NCBI GenBank assembly: GCA_003978105.1
Contig: QOAO01000014.1
Coordinates: forward strand, 1-34,679
Reading direction: 5' to 3'
DNA length: 34,679 nt
Source of the DNA: Thermovibrio sp.
GTDB lineage: Bacteria; Aquificota; Desulfurobacteriia; Desulfurobacteriales; Desulfurobacteriaceae
In this document: piece by piece, positions 8,517 through 16,664 of the stretch
How positions within the stretch are numbered: the first letter of the stretch is position 1
Layout of the letters: each line of letters starts with the position of its first letter
The notes under the pieces: model-generated
What the model was told of the DNA's origin: nothing
The model's input: the letters and a program-made list of their open reading frames with translations, nothing else
The model's database searches: none
Made by a program: the position numbers and the translations under genes

Positions 8517-9727
8517 CTAAACAGGTCTTATTGTACTAATGCTTAGAATAGGGAGAAGTAACGCATAAACAATGAAGCCAATGATTAATCCCACCATCAA
8601 CATAGTAACAGGTTCCAAAAGTGAAGTCAAGATTTTTATTTTCTGTTCAATCTCCTCGTTAAAGTAATTGGAAATCTTAATACTCATCTCAGAAAGCGAA
8701 CCTGAACTCTCTCCTGCCCTTAAAATTTGAACAGCAACTTTTGGAATGAATTTGATTTGAGAGAAGGCCTCAGAGAGGCTAATACCCCTTTCCACTAAGG
8801 ACAACTTCTCAAAAAGTTGTCCCTTTAAGTACTCATTGGTTACAGTTTCAAGAGCTGTCCTGTAGGAATCTATGGCCGAAATTCCTGACGATAGAAGAGA
8901 AGATCTCCAAATGTCATAAAAAATTTTGTGAGCTCAGAGAATAGAAGGAGCTCCCCCAAAACGGGTGTTTTGAGTTTTAGCCTGTCAAACGTAAGCTTAT
9001 TTCTCTTTACTAAGACAAAAATCAAGAGGAAAAAGAGAAAAACAGCTAAGACTATAAAGGAATAATAGTTTATTATAATACTACTCAACGTTAAGAGAAG
9101 TTTTGTACTAAAAGGTAGTTCAACCCTTGCAGTAGCATAGATTGCCTTTATTTTCGGTATTACCGAAAAGAGCATGAAAACAACAACTCCAAGGGAAACA
9201 AGAAGCAAAACAGAAGGATAAATTAGAGCCTGAAGAAGCTTCGATTTAATACCTTCCCTCTTTTCTAAAAGTGAGGCAACCATTAAAAGGTTTTTTGAAA
9301 TGAGTGCAGATTTTTCACCTGATGAAATTAGGGATAGGACAACTGGGTCGTTCAGTCCGGCCTCTTTAAGTGCATCTGAGAGTGAGTTTCCCTCTTTTAG
9401 CAGATTTACGACTTTTTTAAAGAAGACCTTTAGGTGGGGTTTCTCCTCGTCCTCACTGAAGGAGTCAACGGCTTCAACTATTGGAATCCCCGATTCAAGT
9501 AACGTAGCAAGAGTTTTGAAAAAAACAATCAGCTCACCTGTTTTCGGACCTTTCTTTAGAAAGGAGAGGAGTTCCCTCCTCCCTCCTTTGGATTCCTCAA
9601 CAATCTCCGTTGGATATATCCCCTTGCTTTTTAAAAGGGTAAAGGCTGCCGATTTAGTCGGCGCTTCAATTACCCCGGAAACATCCTTACCTTTAGAGGT
9701 TATTCCCTTGTAGGAAAAGACTGCCAT
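8517..9727 (-). pseudogene. gspF: Inner-membrane platform protein GspF/PilC, frameshifted
   Basis: Two frames together encode one GspF/PilC platform protein. The N-terminal part (from the ATG at 9727, 285 aa) has the family opening FSYKGITSKGKDVSG, the first T2SF domain (LATLLESGIPIVEAVDSF) and transmembrane segments near residues 165-190 and 213-238. It stops at 8870. The C-terminal part, read in the other frame from about 8890 to 8517, has the second T2SF domain and the final membrane helix (PVTMLMVGLIIGFIVYALLLP). The break is at 8893-8903, where a 5-bp unit is duplicated. Removing one copy restores a frame of about 401 aa and the expected D-L-L-S-S-G-I. This could be a real mutation, a switch or a sequencing error. 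The start overlaps gspE (TAATG). Confidence 0.88.
8893..8903. repeat. 5-bp tandem duplication at the gspF frameshift
   Basis: The plus strand reads AGAAG-AGAAG-A (minus strand T-CTTCT-CTTCT). Deleting one unit exactly rejoins the two gspF frames. Confidence 0.8.
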
Positions 9728-11328
9728 TATCCCCTTGTTACCCTTAAAACTTCCTCTGGAGTTGTTACTCCCATCTTAACCTTTTCCGCTCCGTCCATCC
9801 TCAATGTCTTCATCCCCTTCTTAACGGCAAGCTCCTTAATTTCATCGCTGTCCTTTCCACTCAAAATGTAGCGCCTGATATCCTTATCAACCGTTAGTAT
9901 TTCGTAAATTGCCGTTCTACCGAGGTATCCCGTTCCCATACAGTACTCACAGCCCCTCCCCCTGTAAAAATTACCTCTGTAGTCACTAATACCCAAATCC
10001 CTAAGCTCCTCAGGAGTCGGTGTATAGGCTTCCTTACAATAAGGACAGACCTTCCTCACAAGCCTCTGGGCTATAACACCTATGACTGAAGAGGCAACCA
10101 AGAACGGCTCAATTCCCATATCCAAAAGCCTCGTTACAGAGGACGGAGCGTCGTTTGTGTGGAGGGTTGAGAAAACCAAGTGTCCCGTCAGTGCAGACTG
10201 TATAGCTATTTCTGCCGTTTCGGTATCCCTTATCTCCCCAACCATTATTATGTCAGGGTCCTGACGGAGGATGCTCCTCAGGGCAGAGACAAAGGTCAGT
10301 CCTATGTCAGGCTTTACCTGAACCTGCGATATTCCGTCTAACTGGTATTCGACGGGATCTTCAACGGTCACTATGTTTATCTCCTCACTGTTTAGCTCTG
10401 AAAGTGAAGCGTAGAGTGTTGTTGTTTTTCCCGAACCTGTTGGACCGGTTACTAAAATTATTCCGTGGGGATTTTTTATAAGTTTCTCAAATCTTTCGTA
10501 GTCCTCAGGGAGTAGTCCCAACTCCCTCGTCGAATAGAGGACGCTCTCCTTTGATAAGAGCCTTAAAACAACTCTCTCTCCAAAGTACGTAGGAAGGGTT
10601 GATACCCTTATGTCAATCTCCTTTCCTCCCAATCGAATCATTATCCTTCCATCCTGAGGGAGCCTTTTTTCAGCAATGTCCAGGTTGGCCATTATCTTCA
10701 ACCTTGAAATTACAGCTGGGATTTTTGAGGATGGGAGTTCCCTCACAGTTTTTAAAACCCCATCAATTCTGATTCTCACCCTCATTTTATTTTTAAATGG
10801 CTCAAAGTGGATGTCACTTGCCTTTGCCCTTACGGCAAGTGTCAGAATGTCGTTTATGAACTTAACGGCCGGAGCTTCCTCATCGGAAGAGAGAATATCC
10901 TCCCCGTAGGAGCTCTCCTCCACCTCCCTTGTAGTTTCTTCCTGAGAGGAAAAGAAGTTTGTTATTTCATCAAAGGGAACAACAACAACTTTTAAGGGTT
11001 TCGAAAAGAACCACTCTACTTTCTTTAATCCTAAGTAGTTAAAGGGATTGTCCGTTGCAACTAGTACAGAGTTTTCCTCCTCTTTAAAGGGAACAAACCT
11101 CTCCTTTCTGAGTATGTCTAAGGGTACCCTCTCAACTACTGGGATTTCAATCTCAGGAATTGAATCCTTGAACTCGAATCCGTTGGTGAGAAAAGTTTCC
11201 CTTACCTCAGGAAGGTTCCACTTTAAAATTCCGGAAACCTGCTTAAAGGAGGAAAATTCCTGGTTGGGGATGAGCCCCCTTTCCTTCAGTAAATTAATAA
11301 ATTCACCCTCAGTTAATGTCCTTAACAT
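9727..11328 (-). CDS. gspE: Secretion/pilus assembly ATPase GspE/PilB
   Basis: This 533-aa hexameric ATPase powers pilus or pseudopilus assembly from the cytoplasmic face. An N-terminal GspE-N-type domain (about 1-125) is followed by the motor. Walker A is GPTGSGKT (295-302), Walker B region IIMVGEIRD (360-368) and the His box STLHTND (387-393). Two cysteine pairs, C428/C431 and C460/C463, form the zinc-binding tetracysteine seen in GspE and PilB. GspE and PilB are hard to separate by sequence; the neighbours (gspC, gspD before; pilM-Q after) allow both names. It starts inside the end of gspD (20-nt overlap) and ends on the gspF start. Confidence 0.94.
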   Translation of the reverse strand: MLRTLTEGEFINLLKERGLIPNQEFSSFKQVSGILKWNLPEVRETFLTNGFEFKDSIPEIEIPVVERVPLDILRKERFVPFKEEENSVLVATDNPFNYLGLKKVEWFFSKPLKVVVVPFDEITNFFSSQEETTREVEESSYGEDILSSDEEAPAVKFINDILTLAVRAKASDIHFEPFKNKMRVRIRIDGVLKTVRELPSSKIPAVISRLKIMANLDIAEKRLPQDGRIMIRLGGKEIDIRVSTLPTYFGERVVLRLLSKESVLYSTRELGLLPEDYERFEKLIKNPHGIILVTGPTGSGKTTTLYASLSELNSEEINIVTVEDPVEYQLDGISQVQVKPDIGLTFVSALRSILRQDPDIIMVGEIRDTETAEIAIQSALTGHLVFSTLHTNDAPSSVTRLLDMGIEPFLVASSVIGVIAQRLVRKVCPYCKEAYTPTPEELRDLGISDYRGNFYRGRGCEYCMGTGYLGRTAIYEILTVDKDIRRYILSGKDSDEIKELAVKKGMKTLRMDGAEKVKMGVTTPEEVLRVTRG

Positions 11329-13219
11329 TAAAGTTCATCTCCCTATCGAGTTCAAACTTTCCAAATCCCTTTAAATCTGAAAGTACTCCTTTTCTCGACC
11401 TCTCTATCTCCCGAATGTTGTTCAAGTAGGTATTAATCTTGTTCCTCGTCAGCTCATTCTCCTCCTTCACGTTTCTAACAACGTGGGGAGTTATGAAGAC
11501 GAGGAGGTTCGTCTTCTCAATCTGGTGCCCTGTCTTTTTAAAGAGGTTCCCGATTAGAGGAATACTCCCAAGGACGGGAACCTTTTCAACGGTTGTGAGT
11601 TTCTTACTCTTAATCAGTCCTCCTATTACGAGGGTTTGACCGTCCTGAACGTCAACTGTTGTTTTAGCCTCCCTCTTTGATGTGATTGGAGCCGTCTGGT
11701 CGGCATTGGCATAACCTACAACGTCCTCCACTTTCTCGTAGACCTTAAGCTTTACCTCCCCTGATGACGTTATGTGGGGAGTTATCTTTAGAACGATACC
11801 GACATCCTTGTAGTCGTAGGAGATAACAGGGTTGTTGTTTGCATCGTACTTCATACCCGTTGAGTAGGGAATCACCTTTGAAATGTTTATTTCAGCCTCC
11901 TCGTTATCAAGGGTAAGTATCTGGGGGGTTGCTATAACGTTTACTCCTCCTTCCTTAGCATAGGCGTTTAAGAGGAGGCCTATATCTGGAGTTCCTTCTC
12001 TCCACTTTGCAAGTCCCAAGAGAAGACCGGGAGAAACGGAGGATGGATACCCTGGCTGGAGGGGAAGGCTTCCGTACAGACTTCCACCGAAAGGAACGTG
12101 CTCTCCCCTTGATAGGAACTTCCACTCAACTCCCAACTGGAGAAGCTTATCCATCGACATTTCAACAATCTGAACCTCAACAAAGACCTGAGGTCTCTTA
12201 ACGTCTATTCCCTCTATTACCCGTTTGACCACAGAGAAGTCCTCTGGAGACGCCAAAACTATCAGAGAGTTACTTCCCTTATCTGAAACCACCTTCACAG
12301 AGCCTGTCAAACCGTACCTGCTTCTACTACTTCCCCTAAAAAGGTTGTTTAAAACCTTAGCAGTGTCATCTGCAAAGGCGTATCGAAGTTTAACAATGTG
12401 TATGTTTCCAGATTTAACAGAAACGGGAACGTCAAGTTTTGGGAGGAGCTCCCTCACTCTCTCTAAAACTTCCTCTGTTCCAACTAAGTAAACCGTATTC
12501 GTTCTCCTATCGATTGCAAAGTGGTAGTAGTCCCTTCCCGGTAGGGGAATTGTTCTTGATATATCAAAGGCAAAGCTCTTATCAAGTAGAGCTGATAGAA
12601 CCTTAACCGTATCGCCGGCATTTGCATTCTTTAACGTAAATGAGGCTATCTTTAGCTTGACGGGAGCTCTGTCCAGTCTGTTTAGAATCTGGAGAATTTT
12701 GTGGATATTCTTCTCCTTATCGGTTATAACTATTGCATTGGAATTTCTAACGTAAGAAACCCTCCCTATCCCAGACAGCATATTTCTAACAAGCCCTTCA
12801 ACACTTATAATTTTTAGGTGATTCGGAATGTAAACGTAGGTTAGAATCCTGTCACCTCCGTCCAACCTGCCCTTGGCCAACGACGCAGATTCCCTTGCAG
12901 CCTCCCTACTCCTTACGATTTTGATGTAGCTTCCGTAGTCAACTATCTGATAACCCAACTCATCCAAAGCAGCAACAAAGAGGTTAAAGAACTGTTTTTT
13001 AGGAATTGGTTTTGGAGAAACTATTGTAATTTTGCCCCTCAAGCTTGGAGGAATAATTATATTTTTCCCTACAGTCTGACTGACAATTTTTGTAAAGTCC
13101 TTTATATTAACGTCCTCAAAGTTGACCTGAACGGACTTGGGATTTTCCTGAGAAAAGGAACTCATAGGGTTCACAAAGGACAGTATAAGCGTACTTAGGA
13201 CTAAAATTTCGCTTCTCAT
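11309..13219 (-). CDS. gspD: Type II secretion system secretin GspD
   Basis: This 636-aa outer-membrane channel has a signal peptide over about the first 25 residues. An N0 domain (VQVNFEDVNIKDFTKIVSQTVGKNIIIPP) and three N1-N3 repeats follow; the RSSRSRYGLTGSVKVVSD linker in the last repeat is typical of GspD. The secretin barrel carries ILTLDNEEAEINISKVIPY and VPVLGSIPLIGNLF. About 50 charged residues trail the barrel. The ATG at 13219 has GGGAG 6 nt upstream; the adjacent GTG at 13222 is too close. It is a different protein from the PilQ at 3997-5928: separate domain content at the N-terminus and no AMIN region. Confidence 0.93.
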   Translation of the reverse strand: MRSEILVLSTLILSFVNPMSSFSQENPKSVQVNFEDVNIKDFTKIVSQTVGKNIIIPPSLRGKITIVSPKPIPKKQFFNLFVAALDELGYQIVDYGSYIKIVRSREAARESASLAKGRLDGGDRILTYVYIPNHLKIISVEGLVRNMLSGIGRVSYVRNSNAIVITDKEKNIHKILQILNRLDRAPVKLKIASFTLKNANAGDTVKVLSALLDKSFAFDISRTIPLPGRDYYHFAIDRRTNTVYLVGTEEVLERVRELLPKLDVPVSVKSGNIHIVKLRYAFADDTAKVLNNLFRGSSRSRYGLTGSVKVVSDKGSNSLIVLASPEDFSVVKRVIEGIDVKRPQVFVEVQIVEMSMDKLLQLGVEWKFLSRGEHVPFGGSLYGSLPLQPGYPSSVSPGLLLGLAKWREGTPDIGLLLNAYAKEGGVNVIATPQILTLDNEEAEINISKVIPYSTGMKYDANNNPVISYDYKDVGIVLKITPHITSSGEVKLKVYEKVEDVVGYANADQTAPITSKREAKTTVDVQDGQTLVIGGLIKSKKLTTVEKVPVLGSIPLIGNLFKKTGHQIEKTNLLVFITPHVVRNVKEENELTRNKINTYLNNIREIERSRKGVLSDLKGFGKFELDREMNFNVKDIN

Positions 13220-13230
13220 CACAATCTCCC

Positions 13231-14016
13231 TTATTCTAATTCGTAGTGAAGCTTTTCCTCTCTACCGCCTCTTAGAACTGTTATTGTAATTGAATCGGCA
13301 TTCTTCAATTTTTCAAATGCAGAAAATGAGTCCTCAGGGGTTCTTATCCTGATATCGTTGATTGAGATTATCACATCTCCGGGCCTTATTCCTAACTTGT
13401 AGATGAAGCTGTTTCTGTTAACGTAGTTAACCCTCAAGCCTGGAGGATTCTGAACAGGAACTATGTTTATGTACCTTAGAAACTTCCCCGATGATATTTC
13501 TTCGAGAATCTCAGATCTCTTTACAAAGAATCTGTTTTCTCCACGGCTGTTTACTACTCTATTTGAAGATTTTAGATTTTTTTGATTTATTTTTATCAGC
13601 ATAAGAACAATATCTTTACCATTTTTAGAAAAAACTACCCTATCAGGATAAACTTTTTTCAGCTTAAAACCCTCAAAATAATCCCCTTCGTACAAAATCT
13701 TTGTACTTTTACCCTTTTTAAGTATCGCTAAACTGGGACTGTTAACTACTGTTCCCTTTAACTTGTAATCGTTTAGAGAAACTGTTCCCTCTAAAGTTGC
13801 TGTTTTAGGCTTCAATTTTTCTACAGACTTAAAAAATCCCTCTCTTTCAACAAAGATGTCGTAACTTAATTTTTTTTTCTTACATGAAATATTTGAAAAA
13901 TGAACACCGCTGTTTAAATTTACTCTGTAATTAACAAAAGATGAAACAAAAACTCCTACTGACGAAGCAAGCAGAAGCAGAGAAAACCCGTTAATTAGAC
14001 GGAGAAAATTTTCCAA
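13231..14016 (-). CDS. gspC: Type II secretion GspC-like protein with PDZ domain
   Basis: This 261-aa protein has one N-terminal transmembrane helix (about 8-30). A periplasmic beta-type region follows (about 60-140, with GTVVNSPSLAILKKGKSTKILYEGDYFEGFKL), resembling the GspC homology region. A C-terminal PDZ domain closes it (GLRVNYVNRNSFIYKLGIRPGDVIISINDIRI). GspC connects the inner-membrane platform to the secretin, here presumably the adjacent GspD. The start is a TTG with AAAGGAG 7 nt upstream, inside the last 26 nt of the preceding gene. The gene is very AT-rich (20-22% GC in sampled lines). Confidence 0.85.
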   Translation of the reverse strand: MENFLRLINGFSLLLLASSVGVFVSSFVNYRVNLNSGVHFSNISCKKKKLSYDIFVEREGFFKSVEKLKPKTATLEGTVSLNDYKLKGTVVNSPSLAILKKGKSTKILYEGDYFEGFKLKKVYPDRVVFSKNGKDIVLMLIKINQKNLKSSNRVVNSRGENRFFVKRSEILEEISSGKFLRYINIVPVQNPPGLRVNYVNRNSFIYKLGIRPGDVIISINDIRIRTPEDSFSAFEKLKNADSITITVLRGGREEKLHYELE

Positions 14017-16624
14017 CGGCCATCTCCTTTAACCTTGAGTACTGCTCCTCCCTATCCTCCCGGGAAATCCTACCGTCAATAATTTCGTATTTTATCCTAT
14101 TAAGAATTTCTTTAAAAGCAGGTCCCGGTTTTAGTCCCAACTCCTTTATATCCTTTCCCGAAACCAAGGGCTCCACAAACCTCCAATCCCTCATGAAGTT
14201 AACAACTTTCTCCTCAACATTGGGAAATAGGGCAGCTAAGAGGAGTAGGAATTCCTCCTCCTTTCCCCTTAAGATTTTGTAAACTTCACTCGGTAGACTG
14301 GAGTTCTTCAGGCTTTTGTAAGTTCTGTGTACTTCCTCCAAAAATTTTAGAAGTTTTTTACCTTCTTTTTCTGGAAAGGAGAGTGAGTTTAGGTAGCTCT
14401 TCACCCTGTCTAACGGTTCCTTAAAGAAGAGAGCTCCAAGGTAAACCAAGTGGTAATCTGTTTTTCTCTCAGGGAAATTAATTCTGTGCCAGATGAGGAG
14501 CTTCCTTACCCTCTCAAATGTATTCTTCTTCTCCCTGTTCCACCTAAGACCCGGAAATAGCTCCTCAATAAGCCTGTACTTTTCAAGCCTTAGAAAAACT
14601 CTTAAGGGATTATCCTCCAACAGAATCTGTTTAAGCTCGTGATATATCCTCTGCCCCTCAACCGTTTTAAAGAGCTTCTTCTCAACGGCCATCCTTAAGA
14701 GCTTCTCTGTATGTTTTCCCAGTTCAAACCTGTACCTTACAGAAAACCTGAGAGCTCTCAAAATTCTCGTTGGGTCCTCAACGAAGGAGAGTGAGTGGAG
14801 AACCCTTATCTTTTTATCCTTTATGTCCTTCAATCCCCCGAAGAAGTCAATAAGCTTTCCAAAATCGGAGTAGTTAATCTTCACTGCCAGTGTATTTATT
14901 GTAAAGTCCCTTCTGAACAGGTCCTTCTTTAGAGGGGCTATGTCAACCTCAGGGAGAGCTCCAGGAAACTTGTAAACCTCTGTCCTTGCAGATGCCATAT
15001 CAATTCTCGTCCCATCCTTAAATACAAGAGTTGCCGTTTTGAACCTGCTAAAAGTGTGGACTTTAGCCCCCAACTCCCTTCCTACAACCTTTGCAAACTC
15101 AGTTGCATCTCCCTCAACAACAATGTCAATGTCAAAATTTTCTCTTCCAATTATTAAATCCCTCACAAATCCACCAACGATGTAGGCGTTTACTCCCTCC
15201 CTATCTGCTATTTTTCCGATTTCCCTCAGAAGGTTAAAAGTCTCTTTTGGAAGCACTTTCTTTATAAGTTCACCGACGTTTCTAAACCTTGGGGGGGAGG
15301 AGACCCTCTTCCTGTAGAAGTTTGAAAGTTCGTTAATTTCGTCGCGGTAGGAGTTAACGAGTAAATCGGTCCTCGTAATAACACCCACAAGTTTACCAGA
15401 AACAACAACGGGAACGAAGCTCTGGTGCTTTTCAACTATTATCTCTTCAACTTCTCTAATTGAAGTTTCAGGGGAAACGCTGTAAAAGTCCCTCTCAGCA
15501 ACGTTTGAAACCTTCTCCTCGTCAAGCCCCATATAGATTGCCTTATCGAGGAGGCTCCTTGTAACGATTCCAACTATTTTTCCCTCTGAATCAACAACAG
15601 GAGCGGCATTTATACTGTTCTTCATTAAAACCATTCTTCCTTCAGAAATCGACAGGTCTTCAGAAATTACTATCGGAGGGGAGGTCATAATATCCTTAGC
15701 CTTAACAAGGGGTTCTATCTTTTCAAAGAGAACCTCTTTCAGTTTGTCTAAAATTTCAAAAACGGTTTTGCCCTTAATCGAGGCAGATGCAGCCTCACTG
15801 TGCCCTCCTCCTCCAAAGGGCTCTACAACCTTTGAGACGTTAATCCTTTCACTTTGGGAACGGCCTATAAGGAACGTCGTCCCCTGAATTTCGAAAACTC
15901 CAAAGAGAGCGGGAAGGTCCCTAATTTCAAGCAGTTTACTGACTAAGTGGGAAACCTCTCCCACATACCTGTCAAACCTTCCGTAAGTTAGTCCTATTCT
16001 ATTTCCGTGAACGTTTAAGAGAGTAAGGTTGTCCTTCATAACCTTCAGGATGTCAAGCTCCTCAGGAGAGAGCTCCTTCGGAAGATACCTCTTAACAAAG
16101 GAGAGTTCTGCCCCTACACTTAAAAGGTAGGCCGCAGCTAAAAAGTCCATAGGAGTTGTGCTTGGATACCTGAAAGAGCCGGTATCTGAATAAACTCCAA
16201 GAAGCAGAAGGGAAGCTTCGTAAGGAGAGGGAACTACTCCCTTTCCCTTTAAAAGCAGGGTTACAATTGAGGAGGTTGAACCTGTCTCCTTGAAAAAGAC
16301 CTTTGCAGGAAGTTCAAAAGACTTAGAATGGTGGTCAAAAACAACAATCTCCGTTCTCTCTGTAACCACCCCTTTTACACTTTCCGGAATTCTCTCAAAG
16401 GAGTCCGTATCTACAATAATGAGTTTATCAATCTCTTCCATCTTGAAAGAGCTCTCCTCTGTAAACTCCAAGACGTCGGGATTTTCCCTTAAAACGGTTA
16501 GAACGTCCTCGCCCTTTGTGTCTGGAAGAACCACTTCTGCATCTGGATAGAGTTTCTTTAGTCCAACGAGAGCTCCAAGCCCGTCCAAATCCATACTTTT
16601 ATGGGTTGTTAAAACTGTTCTCAT
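13991..16624 (-). CDS. DHH-CBS-CBS-tRNA nucleotidyltransferase fusion
   Basis: This multidomain protein of about 877 aa has four parts, numbered from the ATG at 16624. A DHH phosphoesterase domain comes first (TTHKSMDLDG near 6-15, DTDS 72-75, DHH 97-99), with its DHHA1 domain (GGGGHSEAA, 271-279). Two CBS domains follow (about 310-425). Last is a class II poly(A) polymerase/tRNA nucleotidyltransferase head and neck: GGFVRD (484-489), catalytic D498 and D500 in DIDIVVEGD, RRDFTIN near 571. It should add nucleotides to the tRNA 3' end. From memory, Aquifex has a related long A-adding enzyme that works beside a separate CC-adding enzyme; which activity this one has cannot be read from the sequence. 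AGAGGTAGG precedes the ATG. A longer TTG start at 16696 is rejected. Confidence 0.9.
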   Translation of the reverse strand: MRTVLTTHKSMDLDGLGALVGLKKLYPDAEVVLPDTKGEDVLTVLRENPDVLEFTEESSFKMEEIDKLIIVDTDSFERIPESVKGVVTERTEIVVFDHHSKSFELPAKVFFKETGSTSSIVTLLLKGKGVVPSPYEASLLLLGVYSDTGSFRYPSTTPMDFLAAAYLLSVGAELSFVKRYLPKELSPEELDILKVMKDNLTLLNVHGNRIGLTYGRFDRYVGEVSHLVSKLLEIRDLPALFGVFEIQGTTFLIGRSQSERINVSKVVEPFGGGGHSEAASASIKGKTVFEILDKLKEVLFEKIEPLVKAKDIMTSPPIVISEDLSISEGRMVLMKNSINAAPVVDSEGKIVGIVTRSLLDKAIYMGLDEEKVSNVAERDFYSVSPETSIREVEEIIVEKHQSFVPVVVSGKLVGVITRTDLLVNSYRDEINELSNFYRKRVSSPPRFRNVGELIKKVLPKETFNLLREIGKIADREGVNAYIVGGFVRDLIIGRENFDIDIVVEGDATEFAKVVGRELGAKVHTFSRFKTATLVFKDGTRIDMASARTEVYKFPGALPEVDIAPLKKDLFRRDFTINTLAVKINYSDFGKLIDFFGGLKDIKDKKIRVLHSLSFVEDPTRILRALRFSVRYRFELGKHTEKLLRMAVEKKLFKTVEGQRIYHELKQILLEDNPLRVFLRLEKYRLIEELFPGLRWNREKKNTFERVRKLLIWHRINFPERKTDYHLVYLGALFFKEPLDRVKSYLNSLSFPEKEGKKLLKFLEEVHRTYKSLKNSSLPSEVYKILRGKEEEFLLLLAALFPNVEEKVVNFMRDWRFVEPLVSGKDIKELGLKPGPAFKEILNRIKYEIIDGRISREDREEQYSRLKEMAVGKFSPSN

Positions 16625-16644
16625 CCTACCTCTGAGAGTATAAT
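16616..16644 (+). promoter_or_regulatory. Putative promoter of the folP-cdaA-glmM-ftsY string
   Basis: A perfect TATAAT lies at 16639-16644, 20 nt before the folP ATG. A weak -35 (TGTTCT, 16616-16621) stands 17 bp upstream. The same bases read TATACT on the minus strand, so the divergent tRNA nucleotidyltransferase operon may use overlapping signals. A start there, however, would leave it almost leaderless and cut its ribosome site. Confidence 0.4.
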
Positions 16645-16664
16645 TTCCCAAAACGGAGTTTAAG

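Noticed and set aside
8517..8804. A separate 95-aa membrane protein
   Set aside because: It is the C-terminal third of GspF/PilC in the shifted frame; sequence continuity with the upstream part is clear once one 5-bp unit is removed.
9300..9713. A 137-aa open frame antisense to gspF
   Set aside because: A Ser-rich shadow frame with no recognisable domain and no plausible promoter or coupling.
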